NCBI GenBank assembly: GCA_973895155.1
Contig: OZ316891.1
Coordinates: forward strand, 5,394,001 to 5,458,000
Source of the DNA: Marsupella aquatica
Lineage: Eukaryota > Marchantiophyta
Reading direction: 5' to 3'
DNA: 64,000 nucleotides
The notes under the pieces are model-generated. The model was not told the origin of the DNA, made no database searches, and saw nothing but the letters and a program-made list of their open reading frames with translations. This document shows positions 35,281 through 44,814 of this stretch, in pieces; within the stretch, counting starts at the first letter, position 1; every line of letters starts with the position of its first letter. A program made the translations under genes and the position numbers.

Positions 35281-37864
35281 CCTGTCTAGTAAAGGTATAA
35301 GGGGTACTCTAACCTCAAGGTAAGGTATCAAACTAGTATATAGGGTCAAAGAGATGTGGACTACTGATCAAGGTAATAAGGCAAGCATGATGCGCTATAC
35401 AAATTTAGGTAACTCATAGACAGTGTACTAACATATCCCATCTTGACACTAAAGAGGAGCCTAGTCCTGAATACCAATCTCGTGTTGTGTTCAAGCCAAA
35501 ACTATGTTGTCTTCAAGGTAACCTTGTGTCTTCTCTATACAAATACTTGTATGAAACAGTTGTTTGGGGGTAGGTTAAACATTTACCTCACTTAAATATG
35601 CCATCATCCATAAAAGCAATCTACATTTTCTTTCAATATCCTTGTGAAAGGTATGGATAATAGTTTTACTACTATTATAGTTATGTACATTTATCTTTTA
35701 TCAAATTATATATATGTGCAAGGTATTTAAGCCAAGTACTTAATTTTCAAAGTTGTCACTTGAGCTATCTGGTAACGTGAATACCATCCATTTTAATCTG
35801 TAAAAATTAGTATGCATGGGTGCAGATGGATGTGTGATGACATGCGTAGGTAGTATGATAGGATGCCCCGCCGAGTCAAGGAATCTTTTGCCCTCATTCT
35901 CTCATTCTTGAATTGGCGCTCATTTTGCTGATCGTTTGTTCACGATGCACCTTATTGTTTGTTCGTGCTTTGACTGACAGTGTAATCTTAGCACTCGCAT
36001 CTTGTTCTATTGTTGCTACTTGCATCAATGTCGCTCGCACCGGGTGTGCATTCCTTCGTGCTCTGATTGTCAGGAGTACTCGCCCGTGGATCTTGAGTGT
36101 GCCTGTCTTTATGCTCCGACTGTCAACCGGTTTTACTCGATCTTGAGTGACTGTGCATGTCTTTATGCTTTGATAGTCAGTGCTAATCGTCTGTGGCCAT
36201 ATTAGTCAGGCTTTTTGGTGTGTGCCCTCATGTACTTGGACCTGTGCGCTCTCACATGTTCGGCTCTGCACAAATGTTATGCTATGCGCGCCGGTGGCAG
36301 TCCCCCACAACTAGTGATTGACATTCGTGGTACGTGGTATGCTCATTCGTGCTTCCAAATTTTGTGGTTTTCTTGTGAGCGTCCCAAGTTTTTGTAGTGG
36401 CACTTGCTTGTCTTTGCTTGTTCCTCTTGCTAAAAGCTAGCAATGTTTGGCAGTCGCTCGCTTGATGTCTAAGCTTGTTCCTCCCATAATTTTGAAGAAG
36501 CGGGATTCAGCGGCCCTTCACCATTCTGTGTATTCCAGCTTTTCAGGTAGGTTTGGCCAGTCTTTGCTCTAGTTTGGATTAATTTTATCAGTTATTGCTT
36601 GAATATCTTTACATAGTCTCCACGTTATGGTTGCGGCTGCATATAGGTTGTCTTCTTGTCCATTTGTTCATACTAAGTAGTCTGGATCAGAAGGTTGATT
36701 GAAACTGTGTTGAAGCTTCTCTCACTTGGCTCTCTCGTGTCTCATTGTCATGCTCTCTATCTGTCGTCAGTGTGACAATTGACACTCAGTGAGGCAAAGT
36801 ACATTTGAAGGCCACGATCAATCAAAACTCTTCTTGGTCTATCTCGGCTCGGGCTTTTCACTTGGCACCAAGGTATTTAATTACATTTTTCTTACCCCCT
36901 TTGTCAAATCGTTGCTCTGTGGCTGAACAGTCCTTTCCACTACCATCTCCTTCATTGTCTCCACTCTTCCCGTTGAGTATTCTATGTCTTCCTTGCTTTC
37001 GCTTGGTGATCTCCTTCCAGCTCAGTTCTGTGCCATTGGAATGTCCTCCGTGATGCCTCTCACCATCCCTCTCCCAATCTGGAGAATTATCACGCTCACT
37101 GATCCTTTTAAATTTTGATAAATGATTTTGACTCTTATCCGCAGTCTTTTGAATTGGCCCCTCTTCTTCCTCGTCACCTTGCCCTAAAACCCCGCCTCAA
37201 TCCTGTGTGCACTCCTTCCTTCATCTCCATTCGCATCCCTACCATCTTCCATGGCGTTTGACTCTCTTTCACCCAAAGCATAAACAGTACACTTCACAAG
37301 ATGACGTAGCTAAATTTTAAGGTTAATGAAGGATTGACCTGTTCTGTGAAAATCTGGCAGTGTACTGGATTTGACATCGACCACCAATCATGCTGCATTT
37401 TCAAAGAGTTCAATTATTTTGAAAGAAAGGAGCAACCAGCAGCTGACAAGCAACAAACTTACTAGTACACAGTCATAACAAACCAAATTAAGGTGAGTGA
37501 TCTTTGCTTGGCTTAGTCATTGGTTGGAATTTCCAAGAGTGCAAGAGTGATTGGAGAGATAGATGTGAAAGATCCAATTGAATACAATTCTATGAACATA
37601 TTACAGTCACATGGAAGAATCTAAATATGTGTATCAATGTCTAATAGTAATTGATAGAAGAATAGGAATTGGAGTCGGCCACAAGTGAACATGCTTAAAT
37701 GAACGATTGAAACCCTAAATTCCACTGCAAAAACCAGTCACAGGTCATTTTTCTCTGAAGCTCAACTCAATAAGAACCCTAAAATCCATTTCAGGGGTCA
37801 CCAAGACGTGGAGAATATCTTCATGATTCTTTAATACATAAAACACCCGTAACCCTATCTGATC

Positions 37865-38331
37865 CACGGACCAATGTTTCGTGACTCCCTACTTCAAGAA
37901 ACATGATTCATAGTCTGTGATCTACATACCCTTGGATCCACGGAGCACAGTTCCGTGAGTGCCTAATCCTGTCAAGCACTGGATGAACGGAACACTGTTC
38001 CGTGACTCCCTGATTCAGGAAACATGGTTCATAGTCTGTGATCTACATACCCTTGGATCCACGGAACACAGTTCCATGAGTGCCTAATCCCATCAAGCAC
38101 TGGATGAACGGAACACTGTTCCGTGACTCCCTGATTCAGGAAACATGGTTCATAGTGTCTGATCTAGACATACACTTGGATCCACGGAACACAGTTTCGT
38201 GAGTGCCTAATCCCATCAGGCACTGGATGAAGGGAACACTATTCCGTATACTTCCCCTAGATATTGTCTAAAATTAATCCAAGAACTCTAAACTAAATAA
38301 CTAACATGTACCACGGAACACCGTTCCGTGA
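37865..38331. repeat. Palindrome family B array (121-123-bp unit with two palindromes each)
   Basis: Eight palindromes of the type CACGGAACACNGTTCCGTGA start at about 37865, 37939, 37986, 38060, 38107, 38183, 38230 and 38312. Spacing alternates 74 and 47 bp in most of the array, so the tandem unit is 121-123 bp. The spacers are conserved (CTCCCTGATTCAGGAAACATG and TGCCTAATCCCATCAAGCAC types). The array ends about 140 bp before the ATG of the F-box-like ORF. Single copies of the motif also lie at 39014-39036, 44707-44727 and 46130-46147, and a half-degenerate one at about 40558-40573. Confidence 0.95.
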
Positions 38332-38473
38332 ATCATCTAAATATATGGAAAACGACATTGCTACTAGGAATGCTCATCAGTAATGTCTGTCAATTGAAAC
38401 AAATAAGCTTTTCTCTATAGATCTCCTGAGATAACTTGTTTGTATTGTGATAATTAACAGACGTCAAGGAGCA

Positions 38474-39013
38474 ATGGACAGATGCTCAATACAAAACATT
38501 GAATCTTTCTTACCGGTCTTTGTGAGAATACTTTCCGAACAGGAATTGGTGAAGTCAGCAACTCAGCTATCTGGGAATCTTATTCCCGGACTTCCGGATG
38601 ACATTGTTGTAAACATAATATGGCCAATAATAAAAATGTCATTTGACCATGGGGCTCAGTCGGGGAATCTAACACACCCAATCATCCTTAGTTTTTTCTC
38701 CTTACGAGGACTCTCAAGAAAGTGGAATCATCTAGTCAATAATACATACTTGATGGGAATGATTAAAATCACAGAAAGTGATTTAAAAGGCATACACCCA
38801 TTAGTAATTCCAGAAGAACATCTTTCTCAGACAATATCATGTCTCTACTCAAAGTATCCTACATTTCGGTTTTTTGGAACTATGTCCTCTAAGCACATTA
38901 ACCAATTCGCAAAAAGTTTTGATCGGTTACATCCAAGACTAAAATGGGACTTTCTAATAGATTGTTGGAATTTAGGATACATTGAAAGTGCACCATGGGA
39001 TCAGATGAATTGA
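38474..39013 (+). CDS. F-box-like protein
   Basis: The start is the ATG at 38474 (MDRCSIQNIES), giving a protein of about 179 residues. Residues about 35-80 read NLIPGLPDDIVVNIIWPI followed by FFSLRGLSRKWNHLV, which fits an F-box: LPDD start, hydrophobic helix, then a conserved Ser-Arg-x-Trp. No Kelch or leucine-rich repeats follow, and the rest is helical and unrecognised. F-box proteins normally hand substrates to SCF ubiquitin ligases. The gene lies between palindrome array B and the ParB-like gene. A family B palindrome overlaps its stop region (39014-39036). It may be a separate gene or a 5' exon of locus 1. Confidence 0.5.
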   Translation: MDRCSIQNIESFLPVFVRILSEQELVKSATQLSGNLIPGLPDDIVVNIIWPIIKMSFDHGAQSGNLTHPIILSFFSLRGLSRKWNHLVNNTYLMGMIKITESDLKGIHPLVIPEEHLSQTISCLYSKYPTFRFFGTMSSKHINQFAKSFDRLHPRLKWDFLIDCWNLGYIESAPWDQMN

Positions 39014-39260
39014 TTCACGGAACACTATTCCGTGAATGGTTCATGAGCTACAGACCTTCTATGCAAACTAGAGAAGATTAGACTTGCAGCATAGGCACAA
39101 TATCACTAGAGCTGCTTGATTGGTTTCCTCTCAGAAACAATTTGTAATCGTTACATATTTTGTGAATAAAAAGTTTTGGCCAGAATCTATTTCTCTATCT
39201 ATGGTTGCGTCATCGATCTAAGAATTTAATTCTTGAGACACATCATATTGATTTCTACAG

Positions 39261-40502
39261 ATGGAGGACAAAGATGATGGGAAAGGAAAGAGGAAGGTGG
39301 AAGAGAGTACATCAAATCCTCGAGGAAAAATACAGAAGGTGTCTGAATCGGCTGAAGACACACTATTAAGAAAATACAGAGGTCCCAAGATAAAGAAAGT
39401 TGTTTGCGATGAAGCTTTGGTAGTCCATCTAGTGAAATTTGACAGTGTTGATAGCTGGGGAATCGTGCTCTATAATGAAAACATTTACATAGCAATGGAC
39501 TGTGGCACTCTGAGAGTGATATCAGATCATCGGGTCAATGGTTGCTTCTTCAAGAAGAACCTAGGCATGGAAGACTTCCAAGAAGCATTGTGCTTCTTGA
39601 TGGAAGATGTGAATTCCAAAACTATGGTTGGGCTTTGTATGCGAATGAATGACTACACAAAATTTGATCAGAGTCAAATTGATGATCTAGTCAAACTGTC
39701 TCCAAGGTACAGACCTTCACCAGGACAGGAGATGATGCCTTTGACTCCCGAAGATACAACCGGTGAAGACATTGCAGCCTACATAGTTGAAGTGCTTGAG
39801 AGCACTGGATCACCATTTGTGAATTTGTTTTCCATTGGGAGGAAAGGGGAGATAGGACCAGGAAACTTGCCAGAAGAGTTGACTGCAGAACGTGCAACTA
39901 AATTGTTCAATTCCCTTTTGACAGAGTACAAAGATCTCACTCTTTTTGACGGTGAATCAATTACTGTTAATACACTACGATGTAAGATAGGGCCAGACGA
40001 TTACAAGTGTAGAGTCTTTGATAGAAAATACTGTGAGTTGTTAAAAGGGTCACTCATGGGTCACTCATCAATTTCTCTGGAAAAGAAGACTGTCTACCTT
40101 GTCCCCATCCAATGGGATTCTGAATCCGCCAAGGCAAACAATATGTACAATGGAACACCGTTCAAATCAAGACCATCCCGAAGTGTTCTTGATTCCTGTT
40201 ACTTTTGGATTGTTGGTGGACAACATACCATCGAAGCTTACAAGATGCTGATGTTAGATCCCAAATTTGATCCAAAGAGGAAGGATCTACTTCAAACTGT
40301 CAACGCCTATCTTTTTTGGACTCCATTCAATATGTCAGGAAAAACACGGATAATGGGGTTGTCTCAAGCTCTGAACAACATGAATCGGACATCGATGCCA
40401 GAAAGCCAGTTCCTTCTCATGGCAAAGCAAGTCCGCTCAATTTGGATTTTTGCTGGTCGACCGGATCCAGCTTTGTCAAAGTCAGCCAAGTCAACGTATA
40501 AG
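39261..40502 (+). CDS. Locus 1, exon 1: ParB-like domain protein
   Basis: The start is the ATG at 39261, after a TTTCTACAG acceptor-like site. A basic N-terminus (GKGKRKVEES) precedes about 400 residues. The C-terminal half has ESITVNTLRCKIG, a CRVFDRKYCELLKGSL helix, VYLVPIQWD and then SCYFWIVGGQHTIEAYK. This order (a short strand, a helix with a conserved Arg, then GGQHxxxA) matches the ParB/sulfiredoxin-like fold, in which the GxxR or GQH motif binds nucleotide. It ends at a clean donor (TATAAG|GTAAGC). The paralogous exon in locus 2 carries SGQHSARAAQ at the same place. Bacterial relatives are often fused to DNA methyltransferases, as here. Assignment is by motif only. Confidence 0.6.
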
Positions 40503-40629
40503 GTAAGCACAATGTAATTCATAGATTTTTGGGTGCCTTATGCAAGTAGTTTTTATATGAAACAGTGTTCCCTAGCTGGTCCATGTCTTCTCAAAAGTAA
40601 ATTCACCTTTTTGTGAACTGTGTTTGCAG

Positions 40630-42428
40630 GCATTTCTGAAACCTGCAAGGATCGCTTACCCGACAGCTGTTATAGTGAATGGCCAGATGCGATTTGTAGA
40701 AATGTCACCTTTCCTATTTGAAATGTCAGACGAGACATTTCAAAAGTGGATGGAAGTGCAGCGGATGTCGGAGGAAGGAGAACTCATTCACTATAATCGA
40801 CTTCGACAGGCAGATGCAAAACCTTATCAGGAGCGCACAACTTGGCATCTGAAGAGAAGGTTTTTTACACACCTTCAAGGGCTTGAAGACCGGGATTTGT
40901 CCAAAATAGCCACTTATCTGATTGAGGGAAGGAACATCTCTCTCTATCCTAAGAAGAGAAATGATAAGTCATACGATCCAGTGGCGGAAAAGGAGTGGAG
41001 ATCATTTGAGCAATTAATACTGTCGAGGCAAGAAGTACAAGAGGGTTTTTCAGGTGATATGCCTGAAGCAATTTACAGAGAAAACTAGGGTGAACAATTT
41101 CAAGAAGTTGAACAAGGTGCAGCTCAAGCGTAAGTTCAAAGAGGTGAAGGAGTTCTTCCATCTTGATTCTGAGAGGATTGCTTTGCTGCGCGAGGCTATG
41201 GGAGAGAAAGTTCTGAAGATGGGAATTAATCAAAATTGCAAGTGGACTCACTTGATTGAAAAACTTCCTGCGCCTTTTGAGAACCTTGTTGAGTCTATTC
41301 AAATGATGTTTGACCAGGCTGGAAACTTGAGAGTTGTCAAGACAAATGACCTCTTCCGTCTTAGATCAATAAGTGGATTTGGGAGCATAACGTTTTTTAG
41401 AAAATTGGCCGAGGGTTACAAAAACAAAGCCAACTTTTTCTTCTTTGACCTGACAATGTCCCCAGCGTTTGGTCCATACAACCGAGAGTTTTATGACGGA
41501 TTTTTCAAAGCAACAGCGGTCGTCGGTTGTCCAAAACACAAGATTGTGTTGATCATGAATCCAATGGAGGTAACGGACATGACTTCGGCAATGTGTCGCA
41601 TCCCGGGGTACATCACAGTGCAGGCTCAATACATGCGGAAGAAAACAGGAGGAGATCGGGATGGAACACAACTTTTGGAAAATGATGGCAAAGTAGTCCA
41701 GTATGTCTCGTATAACTTTTTCAATCAGGCATTTGATGCTTCAAAAGATCAACCAGACAGGCAGGAGCCCATTCAGGCTTGCCTAAACGACAACATCAGG
41801 AATTTTGAAGAAGCGGTAACGGAAGAGAGTCTTGTCAAAGAGAAGAGCACTGAATTTTATCAGTACCTAGTGAAACTTCTCATGAAGCATCAAGATAGAG
41901 CAATCTGTTTTGGTGAAGGCCGCAGGTTAACTCAATGTCTTATGGTAAGAATGATCTTTCCTCAAGTTTAGTTTGCAGTAAAAGTTTCCCTATTGCTTTA
42001 GACTGAAGATGGTTTGAGACTAATTTCACATTGCCAATTTCAGGAGTTCGAAGTCAATGTCAGAAGCTATTGCTCAATAGAAAGTCATGAAGCAACCACA
42101 AATTACTTCAACGTACACTTTGTTTCCAAGATTTGAGGAAGTGCCTCAAAAATGTCCTGACAGAGAATCTTTTGAAAACCTCCTAAAGAGAAAGGTCGAG
42201 AAAAAGAGAAGCATTTATCATGTCCGAGATGATTTGACTGACACATTAAAAGAAAACTATCGACTCAATGATGATGAGATCTATCGAGTCATTCGAGAGT
42301 ATGGACTTCAGGAACAAAGTGATCCTATTGCAGACTCCTTACCTTATAACACGATTTCGGACCGACCGAGAAGTGTGTCAGAGTTCTCGTTTAGCCCGAT
42401 CCCATTTTTTTCTAAGGCAATTCAATGA
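40630..42428 (+). CDS. Locus 1, following exons: degenerate DNA-methyltransferase-like domain
   Basis: It begins after TTTGCAG at 40629, in phase with exon 1, and reads through AYPTAVIVNGQMRFVEM and a helical region. A one-base frame change is needed near 41080, where AGA GAA AAC TAG in one frame meets TEKTRVNNFKKLN in the next. Then come FFFFDLTMSPAFGPYNREFYDG, KHKIVLIMNPMEV, VVQYVSYNFF and KSTEFYQYLVKLLMKHQDRAICFGEGRRLTQ. This matches the order of permuted (beta-class-like) DNA methyltransferases: target-side DPPY strand first, then the Lys-Ser/Pro helix and the FxGxG SAM loop. Here DPPY is DLTM and the SAM loop is FGEGR, so activity is doubtful. An intron spans 41947-42043, and another frame change follows near 42120 before a charged C-terminal stretch. 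Confidence 0.55.
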
Positions 42429-42796
42429 CCGATAAAACTGGCAAAAACTCTTCGAAATGCCACTTTCCTCCATTGCATCGCCGCGGGAATGCAGGGGGCG
42501 ATACGTGCATCGGGTTTTACATTCCGTCAATGAAAAAGTCCGAACTGCGAGTAACTTGGTCCGAACCGCGTAATCCAGGAACGACCACGCACTAACCCAG
42601 GTAAAGGGGAAACTTAACCATGGTTAAGGGGAAATTAACCATGGTTTAGAGCGTCTCCTATATAATTAAAGAGGAGCGGGCTGCCCATAAAACGTTTGCT
42701 TTTGCTAGAGCAAATATCTCCTGACTGAGAGCGAATACCAAACTCCCATCGAGTCTTACATTCCTCCCAAGCGATTCGACTCTTTCTACCGAAAAC

Positions 42797-44038
42797 CCGA
42801 TAAATTTATCGGAACAGCCATTCCTGTTCAAGTTCTCCATGTAAGACTAACTAGTCATTTAGTGTAAAATGTCCAGATCCGAGCGGACTGCGATAAATTT
42901 ATCGTATTCTGCATTCCTCTGTTGCAATCATTTGATCCAGTGTTTAGAGAGGTGTTGCCTTCATTCCGATAAATTTATCGGAGTCTTCATTCCTTTCATG
43001 GAAAGAGGAGTAATTGAGAATCCGATAAATTTATCGGAGTTGTCATTTTTGTGAAAGATTGAATTTAGGGCTTAGGTGTCTGAGGAAGTCATATTTTCAA
43101 TTCGAATGCGGAGTGCGATAAACTTATCGCATCCTCCTATGCGAAAAACTTATTGGCGGTGGCCCTTTTATAGTGTCTGTTGAGGGGTTGGCCCACGTGT
43201 CCACTTTTGATTGTTTGTCACCCTAAACGACAAAATAGCAAAAAAGGTAATATTTCTTGGATTTCCAATTTCATTCTCACATGTGCATCGTGGCAAAATT
43301 ATATAGTTTTGAAATTGAAGCGATAAATTTATCTGATGTTGGTATTGCAAAAGTGGTTCCTTCATATGGAAGTTGCAATTTGAAATTGAAGCGATAAATT
43401 TATCTGATGTTGGTATTGCAAAAGTGGTTTCTTCATATGGAAGTTGCAATTTGAAATTGAAGCGATAAATGTATCTAATGTTGGTATTGCAAAAGTGGTT
43501 CCTTCATATGGAAGTTGCAATTTTGAAATTGAAGCGATAAATTTATCTGATGTTGGTATTGCAAAAGTGGTTTCTTCATATGGAAGTTGCAATTTGAAAT
43601 TGAAGCGATAAATGTATCTAATGTTGGTATTGCAAAAGTGGTTCCTTCATATGGAAGTTGCAATTTTGAAATTGAAGTGATAAATTTATCTGATGTTGGT
43701 ATTGCGAAGAGTTTTCTTCATATGGATAGGAATTTTGAAATTTAACCGATGAACCGAAGGATCTTAGTATTGTCGATTAGTATTTTTGTCGCCCGTAGTT
43801 TTCGCGATAATTTTATCGGACTGCGCATTGCTGTTGAAAGAATGGCATGTTGACTATGGTCACTTGCGGAGGTAACTGGTCAATTGCGGAGGTAACTGCA
43901 AGGTAAGTTTGACAAACCGTGCAGTAATTCTTATCGATTGTGATGTAAAATATTTTTGGTAAATATCCAAAAACTGAGAAAACTGAGATTGGGTCGGAGC
44001 TTTCATGGCTCAAATCCGGAGTCCGATACAGTTATCGC
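42797..44038. repeat. Palindrome family C, dispersed copies
   Basis: Perfect or near-perfect CCGATAAATTTATCGG-type palindromes at 42797-42812, 42890-42905, 42966-42981, 43022-43037, 43115-43130 (centre AACTT), 43805-43818 and 44023-44038. Flanking sequence is not shared among these copies apart from short CATTCCT or GAGTC pieces. Repeated palindromes with unrelated flanks argue for selection on, or mobility of, the palindrome itself. Confidence 0.92.
43311..43740. repeat. Palindrome family C array (71-72-bp period)
   Basis: Six units start at 43311, 43382, 43453, 43525, 43596 and 43668. Each has GAAATTGAAGCGATAAATTT or a variant, then TATCTGATGTTGGTATTGC and CTTCATATGGAAGTTGC. Units 2-3 are repeated as units 4-5 by shared variants (AATGTATCTAATG and the TTTCTT/TTCCTT alternation), giving a 143-bp higher-order duplication. 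In the array the right half of the palindrome has decayed to TATCTG. Confidence 0.95.
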
Positions 44039-44814
44039 ACTTGGCTCGAAACGTGGATATGGATTTATAGATAAGACCTTTCATATATCTTCGGAGAGCG
44101 TGAATATGAGGTTGAGAAGAAAGTTTTTCGGATCTAATTGTTCCTTGATAATATGAATGTTTGTTAGCATGAATTTCATTGGTTTTGATCATTATTAAAT
44201 TTGTTGTTTCAATCCGAACTCCGATACGAATTACATTATTTCCCCAAAAATGTGTTTTTGATGAAAAAAACTGCCGATTTCGCGAGATTCAGCGGAAAAT
44301 GAAAATACACTTCTCGTTTAGAGGAAATAGTTCTCGTTCGGTCCGAAATCATGTTTTATGAGCTTCCTACAATTATCCCAAAAGGACCTTTAAGAGGTAA
44401 CATTGAGACAACTAAGGACTAAATAGTTGTTGAGTAATGAACTAGGATAATTGCAGAAAACCATTCTCTGAATTTCAGTTTATCTAGTTTATTCAGTTTA
44501 AGATGGGTGCTGAAAGATTGTTCCATCTTAGATTTTTCATTCAAATGTGTTGGGTTTAGTCTGTTAATGTTAGTGTAGTATGGAGCGTTTTAGATTTCTC
44601 AGGATCTGCAATGAAATCCAAGCACTTGTCAGATTGGTTATTGATTATTCAAATTGATATCAAATACAGTTATTGAGTATATTTGAGTAAATCTCTTGGC
44701 ATCTATGGTGGAACACTGTTCCGTGAACTGTACATATATCATGTATAGAAATTTGTTCATTTCCATCTCCATTAACTTGTCTAGTATATTAAAGTTTTCC
44801 TTTGATTGCACTAG

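Larger units (their letters stand above)
30969..37864. other. Intergenic, AT-rich, with scattered repeats and no supported gene
   Basis: No coding region is convincing in this 6.9 kb. It contains a head-to-head telomeric motif (33252-33291), a tRNA-derived SINE-like segment (33373-33473), a run of 13 C (about 33700), and a partial segmental duplication (34516-34667 versus 34923-35280). The segment 35,900-36,400 has small open frames but no family signal. Confidence 0.5.
42429..44814. other. Spacer or large intron of locus 1 holding palindrome family C
   Basis: No coding signal. Filled with family C palindromes (single copies and a 71-72-bp array). One family B palindrome lies at 44707-44727, about 90 bp before the acceptor of the next exon. 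Confidence 0.6.

Noticed and set aside
35913-36397. Cluster of small plus-strand open frames
   Set aside because: They are Leu/Cys-rich, overlap one another, have no domains or clear splice sites, and are not long enough to exceed chance.
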